DNA of 64,000 nucleotides from Desulfosarcina ovata subsp. ovata (GTDB lineage Bacteria > Desulfobacterota > Desulfobacteria > Desulfobacterales > Desulfosarcinaceae): NCBI RefSeq assembly GCF_009689005.1, contig NZ_AP021879.1, forward strand, positions 3,844,001 through 3,908,000, given 5' to 3'. Shown in pieces: positions 17,181 through 25,500 of the stretch. Under the pieces are notes generated by a model. The model was not told where the DNA came from, did not search any database, and worked only from the letters and a program-made list of their open reading frames with translations. The stretch's first letter is position 1, and every line of letters begins with the position of its first letter. Both the position numbers and the translations under genes were made by a program.

Positions 17181-17999
17181 ATGCTCATGATTGACTTCAT
17201 TGGCCAGTTCAACCCCGTGGTTCAGGCGCTGTTGGCGACATTGTTTACCTGGGGACTGACCGCTCTGGGTGCCGGTGTGGTGATTTTTACCAAACAGGTC
17301 GATCCCCGATTGATGGATGTCTCGCTGGGATTTGCCGGTGGGGTCATGATTGCCGCCAGCTTCTGGTCCCTGCTGGCACCGGCCATCACCATGGCCGAAG
17401 AGGCAGGCATGATCCCCTGGGTGCCGGCCGCCATCGGATTCGTGGGCGGGGCCCTATTCATGCGGCTGATCGATGCGCTGCTGCCCCATCTGCACCTGCG
17501 CCTGCCGACCAGTGAGGCTGAGGGACCGAAAACATCCTGGCGGCGTTCAACCCTATTGGTCTTGGCGATTACTCTGCACAATATCCCCGAAGGGCTGGCC
17601 GTGGGAGTGGCTTTCGGTGCCGTTGCCTCGGGTATCGGCACGGCGACCATCGGTGCGGCGATCGCCCTTGGCATCGGTATCGGCCTGCAGAATTTTCCCG
17701 AGGGCATGGCGGTATCATTGCCGTTGCGGCGGGAAGGGATTTCCCGCAGCAAAGCCCTGTGGTATGGCCAGTTGTCGGGGATGGTGGAACCGGTGGCCGG
17801 TGTGGTGGGGGCGGCTGCCGTCATTTATTTTTACCCCATCCTTCCTTTTGCCCTGGCGTTTGCCGCCGGCGCCATGATTTTCGTGGTCATCGAGGAGGTG
17901 ATCCCCGAATCCCAGCGGGGCAACAATGGTGATATCTCCAGTATCGGCACGGTCCTGGGGTTCACCGCGATGATGATTCTGGATGTGGCCCTGGGGTGA
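17181..17999 (+). CDS. ZIP-family divalent metal transporter
   Basis: A 272-residue inner-membrane protein with about eight TM helices. Both ZIP signature helices are present: HNIPEGLAVGVAFG (TM4) and NFPEGMAVSLPL (TM5), whose His/Asn/Pro-Glu residues line the metal site. Length and lack of a His-rich loop resemble the GufA-like bacterial ZIP group. It would import or exchange Zn2+/Fe2+-type ions. GGAAGGG precedes ATG 17181; ATG 17187 is equally possible. It is flanked by a ferritin-like gene and a UspA gene on the same strand. Confidence 0.9.
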   Translation: MLMIDFIGQFNPVVQALLATLFTWGLTALGAGVVIFTKQVDPRLMDVSLGFAGGVMIAASFWSLLAPAITMAEEAGMIPWVPAAIGFVGGALFMRLIDALLPHLHLRLPTSEAEGPKTSWRRSTLLVLAITLHNIPEGLAVGVAFGAVASGIGTATIGAAIALGIGIGLQNFPEGMAVSLPLRREGISRSKALWYGQLSGMVEPVAGVVGAAAVIYFYPILPFALAFAAGAMIFVVIEEVIPESQRGNNGDISSIGTVLGFTAMMILDVALG

Positions 18000-18024
18000 T
18001 CTTACATCAATCAGGAGAAATACC

Positions 18025-18519
18025 ATGCTGCCTCAAATCAAAAATATCCTTTACGCCACCGATCTGTCGGAAAATGCGCGCTATGCATACAAGTACGCTG
18101 CCAGCCTGGCCCAGCAGTACGGTGCGCAGATCACCATTTTGCATGTGATCGAAAAAATCTCCACCGAAACCTTCCTGCAGATTCAAGGTTATCTGGGAGA
18201 GGACCGCTGGAAAGAGCTAGAGGAGGAGAAACAGGCCGACTTCGTGAAGAAAATCAGGGGGCGGTTGAGCAATTTCTGTGACGAGATCAGCAGCGAGATG
18301 GATGCCTGCACCTTTCAGGTGGAAAAAATTCTCGTCAAAGAGGGCATTGCCGCAGACGAAATCCTTCAGCAGGCCGAACTCAACGATGCCGACGTAATCG
18401 TCATGGGAACTCGCGGATACGGCATGTTCAAGGACGCGCTCATGGGCGGGACGGCCCGGCGGGTGGTTCGCCGAAGCACCACCCCGGTAATGGTCATCCG
18501 GCTCCCAGAAGGAGAGTAG
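18025..18519 (+). CDS. Universal stress protein (UspA family)
   Basis: A 164-residue cytoplasmic protein with the Usp fold. The N-terminus is KNILYATDLSENARYAYKYA and the C-terminal ATP-binding motif G-x2-G-x9-G-(S/T) reads GTRGYGMFKDALMGGTARRV, so it probably binds ATP. A 30-residue helical insertion rich in Glu/Lys sits near the middle. The start at 18025 follows CAGGAG by 8 bases. It is 25 bases after the ZIP gene and probably cotranscribed. Confidence 0.92.
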   Translation: MLPQIKNILYATDLSENARYAYKYAASLAQQYGAQITILHVIEKISTETFLQIQGYLGEDRWKELEEEKQADFVKKIRGRLSNFCDEISSEMDACTFQVEKILVKEGIAADEILQQAELNDADVIVMGTRGYGMFKDALMGGTARRVVRRSTTPVMVIRLPEGE

Positions 18520-18532
18520 ACGCGTTATACCG

Positions 18533-18570
18533 GCCACTTGCTTGTTTTCGCAAAGGGGTTGGCCGTTTTA
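18533..18570. terminator. Possible bidirectional terminator
   Basis: CGGCCA (18534-18539) pairs with TGGCCG (about 18560-18565), flanked by TTTTAAA on one side, between the convergent uspA and yddG-like genes. The stem is short with an imperfect interior. Confidence 0.35.
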
Positions 18571-19506
18571 AACGGACTGGTCCCGAATCGACCGCATGCA
18601 GATGGCGGCTCCGATAATGGTCAGGGCGCAGGATACCCATAGCACCGATCCCGGGATGACTTTCAGGTAGAAACAGCTCACCACTGTGGAAATCAACGGC
18701 AGAAACATCGATAACACACCGAGAAAAACGATCTTTCCGCCTTGGGCCGCCAGGGTCCACAGGGCATACGCCATCAGCCACGGGAACAGCGACAGGTAGA
18801 GTAGTTCCATGAATGCCTGGGAAGACCAGGTCGACACCTCGTGGAAAAAGGGTTTTGCGGCCAGCAGGATGCCCCCCGATATAAGGAAGACCGGTGGGAC
18901 GATCAGATGGCCGTCTGACAGATCCGACCGCTCGGTCCACTGCTTGTTCAGGACCGAGTAAAGCCCCCAGGAGATTGCCGCACCCAGGGACAGCAGATAG
19001 GGGACAGGGCTGGCGCTCATTTCCGCCAGGAAAGCCGACCAGGAGAGCGAGGCATTCTGGATGACGGCCAGATAGGCACCGGCGATGGAGATGATCAGTC
19101 CCAGTGACAGGGGGAGAATCCGGGCCCGCCTTTTAAGGATGATGACGCTGAACACCAGAATCATGGCTGACCACATATAGTTGATCAGGCCCACGCCGAG
19201 AACCTGCAGACGGTTGGCAGCCAGGCCGATGGCCAAGTACAGGGCGATGTTATAGAAAACAAAAAGCCCGCCGCAACCGAGGACATACCCACGCGGCAAC
19301 CTCCGCAGGGCGTCGATTCTGTTCCGGCTGAGGGAAATGTAGGCGATCCCGATGATGCCGCCAAGGGCATACGAATAGCTGGCCGAGGTAAACGTGCCCA
19401 CCTGTTCGGAGAGTGTGCGCGTTACCGCCACGGTGGTGCTCCACAAAATCAACGCCAATAGTCCAAACAGCGACCGTTGCCACTGGTCGCGTGAATCGTG
19501 TCCCAT
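18568..19506 (-). CDS. yddG: DMT/EamA-family exporter, YddG-like
   Basis: A 312-residue membrane protein with ten predicted TM helices arranged as two EamA repeats. The N-terminal LFGLLALILWSTTVAVTRTL and the mid-region GLINYMWSAMILVFSVI match the YddG aromatic amino acid exporter pattern (LWSTMVGLIRG, VGMVNYLWPSL). By family it exports aromatic amino acids or related compounds across the inner membrane. The start at 19506 is preferred (AAGGATAAGT immediately upstream) over an ATG at 19542. It is divergent from the thioesterase gene, with which it shares a 61-base promoter region. Confidence 0.85.
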   Translation of the reverse strand: MGHDSRDQWQRSLFGLLALILWSTTVAVTRTLSEQVGTFTSASYSYALGGIIGIAYISLSRNRIDALRRLPRGYVLGCGGLFVFYNIALYLAIGLAANRLQVLGVGLINYMWSAMILVFSVIILKRRARILPLSLGLIISIAGAYLAVIQNASLSWSAFLAEMSASPVPYLLSLGAAISWGLYSVLNKQWTERSDLSDGHLIVPPVFLISGGILLAAKPFFHEVSTWSSQAFMELLYLSLFPWLMAYALWTLAAQGGKIVFLGVLSMFLPLISTVVSCFYLKVIPGSVLWVSCALTIIGAAICMRSIRDQSV

Positions 19507-19567
19507 ACTTATCCTTATATCATAGAGGCTCAAAATTTCCACTCATCAACCATTGAAGGAAAAAAGA

Positions 19568-20098
19568 ATGCACGAAACATCGTCCAACAACCCGGATTTG
19601 GGATCAAAAAGTGTCGAATATAGTCGCGTGATCATGGCACATATGCTATTGCCCCAAGACGCCAACTCTGCAGGCATCGCGCATGGCGGTGTGGTCATGA
19701 AACACATTGATAATGCCGGTGGTGTGGTGGCCATCCGCCATACTCGAGGGAATTGCGTTACCGCCTCTATTGACCGGCTCGATTTTCACAACCCGGCCTT
19801 TATCGGCAACCTGCTGACCCTCAAGGCCAGTTTGAACATGGTGGGCAGCACCTCCATGGAAGTTGGGGTTAGAGTAGAAACAGAGGACCTGAGAACCGGC
19901 GAAGTTCGTCATACCGCATCGGCGTATTTAACGTTTGTAGCGCTTGACGAAAACTTCCGTCCCAGACAAGTGCCACCGCTACTATTGGAAACAGAAGAGG
20001 ACAAGCGGCGCAACCGCCAGGCTCAAGACCGCCGCCGCGTTCGTTTGGCGGAGAAAACCAAGGAAAAGTCTTGCGCTAGTGATCCGGACGCTTGTTGA
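19568..20098 (+). CDS. Acyl-CoA thioesterase (hotdog fold, YciA/ACOT type)
   Basis: A 176-residue single-hotdog thioesterase. The catalytic region is visible as ANSAGIAHGGVVMKHIDNAG (Asn and the HGG loop, Asp of the second helix), followed by ASIDRLDFHNPAFIGNLLTL and the later TASAYLTFVALD strand. Such cytoplasmic enzymes hydrolyse medium- or long-chain acyl-CoA. The C-terminal 30 residues are Arg/Lys-rich and may contact nucleic acid or be disordered. The start at 19568 is chosen because AAGGA lies 7 bases before it. A strong terminator follows at 20146. Confidence 0.92.
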   Translation: MHETSSNNPDLGSKSVEYSRVIMAHMLLPQDANSAGIAHGGVVMKHIDNAGGVVAIRHTRGNCVTASIDRLDFHNPAFIGNLLTLKASLNMVGSTSMEVGVRVETEDLRTGEVRHTASAYLTFVALDENFRPRQVPPLLLETEEDKRRNRQAQDRRRVRLAEKTKEKSCASDPDAC

Positions 20099-20145
20099 TT
20101 CCTTCCGCCATCTATATCCAGAGGAAATCGTAAAATCTAACAACA

Positions 20146-20172
20146 AAAGGCCGTCCAAATTGGACGGCCTTT
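20146..20172. terminator. Rho-independent terminator, bidirectional
   Basis: AAAGGCCGTCCA (20146-20157) and TGGACGGCCTTT (20161-20172) form a perfect 12-bp stem with an AAT loop and A/T tails on both sides. It serves the thioesterase gene and could serve the convergent AhpF-like gene. Confidence 0.9.
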
Positions 20173-20264
20173 CAATTTTCAGGGCTGGTATCCCTTACTC
20201 ATGGCTACCTGGCGGTAACGAACGCTCCTGGGCGTCAGCTGCGTTTCCGTGGAGGTTTGTGCGT

Positions 20265-21875
20265 TCATGCTTTTTTCCAGTACGGGTTGATGATGTCCTC
20301 GAATACCGCCAGGGCCGCTTCGGACCCGTAACCGGCTGCAGTAACGATCTGCTTGGATCCGCCGGTCACATCGCCGGCCACATAGATTCCGGGAATGTTG
20401 GTGCGGAACTCGTTGTGCTTGATATAGCCGTCCTCGGTCATCTCCAGCCCTACTTTGCGGGCCAGATCAACGGTCGGGTCGTAGCCGATGGCCAGAAAAA
20501 CGCCGTCGGCCGCTTCGGTGGCGGTTTCGCCGGTGGTGTTGTCCAGCAGTTTCACGCCGGTGACACGGTTGTCACCGAGTACTTCCTTGACTTCGGTGTT
20601 GTAGCGGACGGGGATCCCGTTGTCGTTCAACTGATGGGTGAGCACCTCCTGGGCCTTGAGACGGTCACGACGATGGACCAGGGTGACGTCCACGCCCATG
20701 TTGTGCAGGTGCAGGGCCTCGGTCACGGCGCTGTTGCCTCCGCCGACCATGAAGACCCGCTTGCCCCGGAAGAGCGGCCCGTCGCAGGTGGCGCAGTAGC
20801 TCACCCCCCGGCCGGAGAACTTGGCTTCGCCGGGAACGCCCAGATTGCGGTGGGACGCACCGGTGGCCAGGAGCACGGCCTGGGTCTTGAACTTGCGGCG
20901 GGAGGTCTGCACGATATGCGGTTGTCCCGGAATGATGTCGACCACCGCTTCGCCGGGAAAAATATCCACATACTCCAGGGCGTGGGTGACCATGATGTCC
21001 ACCAGGGTCTTGCCGCCCACCTGTTTCATGCCGGGATAGTTTTCCACCACCGGGGTGAGAGCCACCTGGCCGCCCAGCACGCCCTTTTCCACGACTACGG
21101 ATTTGAGGCCGCTGCGGGCCGCGTAGATGCCTGCGGTCAGCCCGGCCGGACCGCCGCCGATGATTACCAACTGGCACTCCACTTCATCCGCATCGCTTTC
21201 GGGGATAAAGACCGTCTGCTGGGTCATCTTGTCCAGGGAGGAGACGAACAACTCCTCTGTCTGGGCCCCCAGGGCGATGAGCATGTCGTTGGCAAAGGCC
21301 TGGGGCACGGAGTGGGCGCCGTACTGATCGGCCAGATCCGTGTTAGCCTGGGTGTCGATGATTTCCAGGGAGACGGTATCGGGCTTGGCCACGGCCGTTT
21401 TTAGGGCGTTTAAGGCCTGCTGAGGGCAGTAAGGGCACGAGGCGCTGACGAACACCTTGACGTGACGGGGCTGATCGATCTTTTTCAGCACTTCCATGGC
21501 GGCCTCGTTGAGGTCACTTTTTCCCGTGCCGATGCGCAGGAGAACTTCAAGAAAGATGCGGCCCTCTTCTCCCAGCGGCGCACCCAGCCAGCGGATATTG
21601 TATCGATCGGGATCGAAAACCAGGGTCGGAGAATTCTCGACCCCCATCTCCTTTGCCTTGTCATGGCCAAGATCGAATTCGCGCAGGACAATTTTATCGG
21701 TCAATTGCCGAAAAAAGCGCAGCGCCTGACGAGCGGCATCGTTGAACACGTCATTCTTGCCGTCCTGGGTGAACAGGAAGATGGGGATTTCATGTTTGAG
21801 CCCACTTAATATGCGGCCAAGTTCCATCTGGACCTGCTGCATCTGGGCCTCGTTCATCTCGTTTTGCTGATTCAT
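20265..21875 (-). CDS. AhpF-like thioredoxin reductase with N-terminal glutaredoxin-like domains
   Basis: A 536-residue flavoprotein. Residues about 20-215 form tandem thioredoxin-fold domains as in AhpF or protein disulfide oxidoreductases; the second has the active-site CPYC (SASCPYCPQQAL). Residues about 225-530 are a thioredoxin-reductase module with FAD motif GGGPAGLTAGIYA, redox-active CATC, NAD(P) motif GGGNSAVTEAL and C-terminal GIYVAGDVTGG. It should pass electrons from NAD(P)H through FAD and CATC to its own CPYC and on to a peroxiredoxin or other thiol partner. No peroxiredoxin (AhpC) is adjacent. AAGGAG lies before ATG 21875. The rubredoxin-DUF2231 gene is 12 bases upstream in the same operon. 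Confidence 0.92.
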   Translation of the reverse strand: MNQQNEMNEAQMQQVQMELGRILSGLKHEIPIFLFTQDGKNDVFNDAARQALRFFRQLTDKIVLREFDLGHDKAKEMGVENSPTLVFDPDRYNIRWLGAPLGEEGRIFLEVLLRIGTGKSDLNEAAMEVLKKIDQPRHVKVFVSASCPYCPQQALNALKTAVAKPDTVSLEIIDTQANTDLADQYGAHSVPQAFANDMLIALGAQTEELFVSSLDKMTQQTVFIPESDADEVECQLVIIGGGPAGLTAGIYAARSGLKSVVVEKGVLGGQVALTPVVENYPGMKQVGGKTLVDIMVTHALEYVDIFPGEAVVDIIPGQPHIVQTSRRKFKTQAVLLATGASHRNLGVPGEAKFSGRGVSYCATCDGPLFRGKRVFMVGGGNSAVTEALHLHNMGVDVTLVHRRDRLKAQEVLTHQLNDNGIPVRYNTEVKEVLGDNRVTGVKLLDNTTGETATEAADGVFLAIGYDPTVDLARKVGLEMTEDGYIKHNEFRTNIPGIYVAGDVTGGSKQIVTAAGYGSEAALAVFEDIINPYWKKA

Positions 21876-21887
21876 GGCTGAATCTCC

Positions 21888-22583
21888 TTATTCTCTGAAA
21901 ACCAACTTGCCACCGTACCATCCGGCGGTTGCCGCTGCTCCCAGCATGATAAGATTGATCACGAAAAAGGCAACCCGGGCCGACTGCGGGGTGGTGATGA
22001 CCGCCGGGTTGACCAGGAGCCAGATGAAAAGGAGCCAGGCGGTCACGGTGACGGTGAGGCCGCAGGCGATTTTTACCGAGAAGACATTGGTCATGGCGCC
22101 GCCAAAGCGGTTCTGCCAATCGACCCAACCGGAGAAGAGAACCAGCGGCATGGCCAGGGCCACCACCCCGAGGTTGAAGATCGCTGCAGTGGCCATGCCC
22201 TTGAGGTTGAAGATGGCCGCCAGGAAAATGAACAGAACCACAACCGGCAGTAACCCGTTGGGAATATGCACGCTGATGGGGTGACCGTGGTACCGCGTCA
22301 TCATTTCGAACAACTGGCGGTAACGGGAATCCTTGAACGGGGATTCCGGTTCCGGCACCGTTTCGGCAGGCGCTTCGCTTTCCACTGCCGGCGCCTCGCT
22401 TTCCATTTCAGGCGCTTCTTCCGGGACGGTTTCCGCTGCGGCCGCCGGTTCGGGTGCCGATGCTTCCTCTGGCTCGCTGATATCGATGAAACGGCTTTTG
22501 GGCGCCCCGCAGACCGGGCATTTATCAGGGGGTTCATCACCGGTGTGGATGTAACCGCAGACCGTGCATTTCCATTTCTTCAT
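21888..22583 (-). CDS. Rubredoxin-like domain fused to DUF2231-like membrane domain
   Basis: A 231-residue protein. Residues 1-35 hold a rubredoxin-type iron site with two CxxC pairs (WKCTVCGYIHTG and CPVCGAPKSRF). Residues about 38-85 are a low-complexity Pro/Ala/Glu linker. Residues about 100-231 contain four TM helices of DUF2231 type (HPISVHIPNGLLP at the start). The membrane part probably binds heme or another cofactor in relatives, which is not proven. The arrangement suggests electron transfer between a cytoplasmic rubredoxin head and a membrane cofactor. It is cotranscribed with the AhpF-like gene downstream and probably with citrate synthase upstream (36-base gap). Confidence 0.85.
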   Translation of the reverse strand: MKKWKCTVCGYIHTGDEPPDKCPVCGAPKSRFIDISEPEEASAPEPAAAAETVPEEAPEMESEAPAVESEAPAETVPEPESPFKDSRYRQLFEMMTRYHGHPISVHIPNGLLPVVVLFIFLAAIFNLKGMATAAIFNLGVVALAMPLVLFSGWVDWQNRFGGAMTNVFSVKIACGLTVTVTAWLLFIWLLVNPAVITTPQSARVAFFVINLIMLGAAATAGWYGGKLVFRE

Positions 22584-22619
22584 TTTCGGTACGGCTCCTC
22601 GCTTTCGGGTTGAGAACGG

Positions 22620-23807
22620 TTATTCGGGTTTTCGTTCGTTTAAGGGGACGAAGGCGCATTCATCGGGTCCACAATAATCGCCGATATAGTCGGATTCGGG
22701 GCGGTACAGGGTGGGTTTGGCCTCGGCACCGCCGAACTGCTCCTCGATCACATGGGCGCACCAACCGGCAATGCGTGAGATGGCGAAGATCGGCGTGAAC
22801 AGATCCACGGCGATTCCCATGTAGTAGTAGAGCGAGGCACTGTAAAAATCGACATTGACGAAAATATCCTTGCCCTTTCTTTGTTTGAAGGCCGCTTTGC
22901 CTTTGACCTCCAGCGCTTTGGACAGATCGTACCAGCGGGTATCGCCGGAACGCTGGCCCAGGGCCAGGGACATGGGGGCCAGGATGTGGGCCCGGGGATC
23001 GTCCACCTGATAGACGGCATGGCCCAGGCCCATGATCACGCCGCCGGTATCGAGAATGTTGGCGATATAATCATCCACCTTGTCCACATCGCCGATAGCG
23101 AGCAGCATCTGCATCACCCGTGTGTTGGCCCCGCCGTGCAGGGGGCCGGAGAGGGATCCGACGCCGGCGGCCACCGCTGCATACATGTGGGCTTTGGTGG
23201 AGGCCACCTCGCGGGCGGCAAAGGTGGACGCGTTGAAGGAGTGCTCGGCATGCAATACCAAGGCGGCATCCATGAAGCCGGTCAGTTCGTCGTCGGGGGC
23301 TTCACCGCTGAGCATGTGGAGAAGGTTGGCCGCCTGGCTGAGCGCGGGATCGGGATCAATGGGCGCCTTGCCGTTGCGGATGCGATCCCAGGCCGCGACG
23401 ATGGTGGGGAATTTGGCAATCAGGCGGATGGCCATCCGGCCGGCACTGTCGATGTCGAAGTTGCGGATATCAGGGTCGTAATTGGCCAGCATGGGGACAG
23501 TTGCCTGAAGGACGTCCATGGGAAGTGCATCTTTGGGCATCCCCTGCATGGCCGTGAGAATTGCAGCCGGTATGGCCCGTTGATCGGCGATCTGCCGGCG
23601 GATGGCGGCCAGTTCGCCCTGATCGGGCAAACGTTCGAACAGCAGCAGATGGACCACCTCTTCGAAGGTCGCTTTTCCGGCCAGATCCTTGACCAGGTAG
23701 CCCCGGTAGATCAGTTTCCCCTTGGCACCATCGACATCACTGACCTTGGTGCTGGCAATGGTGACCCCCCTTAAGCCGGTGTTGAGAACGGGTTTGCATG
23801 CTTCCAT
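22620..23807 (-). CDS. gltA: Citrate (or 2-methylcitrate) synthase, Si type
   Basis: A 395-residue citrate synthase family protein. It has the three catalytic regions: GPLHGGANTRVMQML (His), MGLGHAVYQVDDPRA (His) and NVDFYSASLYYYMGI (Asp). The N-terminal GLRGVTIASTKVSDVDGAKG and KLIYRGYLVKDLA are typical of the short bacterial type. The reaction is acetyl-CoA (or propionyl-CoA) plus oxaloacetate to (methyl)citrate; the two activities cannot be separated by eye. Many sulfate reducers use the unrelated Re-citrate synthase, so a Si-type enzyme here is informative. It is the likely first gene of the minus-strand operon with the rubredoxin-DUF2231 and AhpF-like genes. Confidence 0.92.
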   Translation of the reverse strand: MEACKPVLNTGLRGVTIASTKVSDVDGAKGKLIYRGYLVKDLAGKATFEEVVHLLLFERLPDQGELAAIRRQIADQRAIPAAILTAMQGMPKDALPMDVLQATVPMLANYDPDIRNFDIDSAGRMAIRLIAKFPTIVAAWDRIRNGKAPIDPDPALSQAANLLHMLSGEAPDDELTGFMDAALVLHAEHSFNASTFAAREVASTKAHMYAAVAAGVGSLSGPLHGGANTRVMQMLLAIGDVDKVDDYIANILDTGGVIMGLGHAVYQVDDPRAHILAPMSLALGQRSGDTRWYDLSKALEVKGKAAFKQRKGKDIFVNVDFYSASLYYYMGIAVDLFTPIFAISRIAGWCAHVIEEQFGGAEAKPTLYRPESDYIGDYCGPDECAFVPLNERKPE

Positions 23808-24187
23808 AGACTACCTCGTTTAAGTTCTGGATTGAAAAAATCGTTTTGGATGGTTGGCACAGATGTTTTTGTATTTGGAATACAAATTACATGCCACGAA
23901 TTATGCCGGCCAAGGGTGCCGCTTATTTCAGGGCATGGTTGAACCGCTTATTCAAAAAACCGGGCGGTCAGCCGAATCCGATCGATCAACAAAAAACCGT
24001 TGTGGTAAGAACGCATAAACGGACCATGCCATCACGAATGGTTTTGTCGATAGCGGCTCCTCCGAGTCAGGCTACGGGGAGGGGATATCCATTTTGAATA
24101 ATGGTATTCTTTTTCGTCTCATCTGTTTCGTGAGACATAAATGTATCGCAAAACAAACGGCAGGCAGGAATGAAATTAGGGTTCCGG
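23808..24187. other. Intergenic region, nothing recognised
   Basis: This 380-base gap separates citrate synthase from the Fur-family gene (both minus strand). It is relatively AT-rich at both ends and must carry the citrate synthase promoter, but I could not identify a well-spaced -35/-10 pair or operator. A short plus-strand ORF here (83 codons) has no ribosome site and no recognisable product. Confidence 0.4.
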
Positions 24188-24622
24188 TCAGCTTGCAGCC
24201 TGCTGTTGCTCGTGTTTCCGTGAGCATTCCGGGCACAGCCCGGTGAATTCCAGGTTGTGGCCGATGATTTCAAACACCGTTGTGCCGTAAAGATCGTCTT
24301 CGAGTTCGTTCATCGGAGCAATGGGGGCATCATCGACCCGGCCGCAGCCAATGCAGCGAATATGGTAGTGTTTTTTGGCATTTCCATCGTAGCGTTTCAT
24401 GGCTCCGGAAAGTTCCAGACGCTGAATTTCGCCCAGTTCGCAGAGAACGTCGAGGTTTCGATAAACCGTACCCAGGCTGATGCGCGGCAGGCGCTTGCGC
24501 ACGCGTTCATAAATTTCATCGGCGGCAGGATGATTGTTGTAACGGCGAATCTCTTCCAGAATCACCCGTCGCTGTCGGGTCATGCGTGTTTTTTTGTCGA
24601 TTTTCACGCCAACGTTCTCCAA
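24188..24622 (-). CDS. Fur-family transcriptional regulator (Fur/PerR-like)
   Basis: A 144-residue metalloregulator. The N-terminal winged helix contains TRQRRVILEEIRRYNNHPAA and SLGTVYRNLDVLCELG; the C-terminal dimerisation domain has the H-x-H-type regulatory site (KKHYHIRCIGCGRVDD) and a second CxxC (LCPECSRKHE) forming the structural Zn(Cys)4 site. Whether it senses iron (Fur), peroxide (PerR) or zinc cannot be decided; the short N-terminus and nearby peroxide/thiol genes make PerR plausible. It probably represses neighbouring redox or metal genes. It is followed upstream by a long repeat-rich region. Confidence 0.9.
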   Translation of the reverse strand: MENVGVKIDKKTRMTRQRRVILEEIRRYNNHPAADEIYERVRKRLPRISLGTVYRNLDVLCELGEIQRLELSGAMKRYDGNAKKHYHIRCIGCGRVDDAPIAPMNELEDDLYGTTVFEIIGHNLEFTGLCPECSRKHEQQQAAS

Positions 24623-24677
24623 TCGGTTGGGTCTGCCCTTTTCCTAAGCTGAAATCGAGCCCATGTCAAGAGGGAGC

Positions 24678-25075
24678 GGGGCACCACGCAGGGTGACCGC
24701 ATTTGGATTGATTTTTGTTTTTTCGCGGGCATGGCCCGCTCCTACGCGTGCCAATCGTTTGGTTCGACACCGTTTTTTGTAGGAGCTGGCCATGCCTGCG
24801 ACCGGATTTTTCTAATCCGGGCTCTAAATGCGGTTACCCTGGGGCACCACGGATAACCGCATTTGGATGTATTCTTGTTGGTGGCGTGATCGCAAACCCG
24901 TCGCCCTGATTCAATCAATGCCAAATGGTAAAATCCAAATGTCAATTGAAGGATCGGATCGATTATGAATGGATAGCATACCACCATTTGGCATTTTTCA
25001 TTGGATATTTGACATTCTTAACCCGTCGCTACCGGGTAAAAAGAGCAACAAAGAGTTATATGCGGTTACCCTGGG
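24678..25075. repeat. Tandem nested palindromic repeats (REP/MITE-like)
   Basis: Two consecutive modules each begin with GGGGCACCACG (24678, 24840) followed by ACCGCATTTGGAT and end with the complementary ATGCGGTTACCCTG (24825-24840 and 25059-25075). Module 1 contains a REP-like inverted pair, TCGCGGGCATGGCCCGCTCC (24722 on) against GTAGGAGCTGGCCATGCC (24778 on), with two mismatches over 23 nt. Module 2 contains a segment starting TGCCAAATGGTAAAATCC (about 24918-25003) that recurs in reverse orientation at 62095-62190. No gene is encoded in 24623-25334. Confidence 0.75.
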
Positions 25076-25334
25076 TTACCGATTGCCGCTGCCTGCCTAC
25101 CCGGATGGCGTAGGCCGAATGATTCACGGCTTGCAGAACCTAAAAAAACATGGCAACATGCCTTTTAATTGTTATTTGATATTCCGAGCACCACGCCCAA
25201 GCATTTGAAACCCGATCCATATAAAATCCGTTGCGCTGCCGGCCCGGTATGCGTTTTGCTTAAATTCTGGTGCCCATCACCACACGACAAACTTGATGTT
25301 GTTCGGGTCACGGCCGGCCAGTGCTATAGTGCTT

Positions 25335-25421
25335 AAGATAATGTTTTTGGCAAGGCCAGAGGGAGGAAGCTGTATCAATCATACCGCGACGACCGATAAC
25401 GCCGCCCAAAAACATTATCTT
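25335..25421. repeat. Palindromic element with CAAGGC/AACGCC motifs, copy 2
   Basis: AAGATAATGTTTTTGG (25335-25350) and CCAAAAACATTATCTT (25406-25421) are perfect 16-bp arms. They directly enclose CAAGGC (25351-25356) and AACGCC (25398-25403), 41 nt apart. The interior matches, in reverse complement, the interior of the element at 43696-43799 with only about six differences over 57 nt, although most of the arms differ. It lies 80 bases before nqrA, in its probable leader. Confidence 0.85.
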
Positions 25422-25500
25422 GAATGCTATACTACCGCGAACGGTCAACGATCCGCACCTTTGTTAACGGCGCCCGGTGCGTCACAAGTAAGGCTGACGA

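Noticed and set aside
19944-21404. 486-codon plus-strand frame
   Set aside because: Most of it is antisense to the AhpF-like reductase, runs through a strong terminator at 20146-20172 and overlaps the thioesterase 3' end; no family resemblance.
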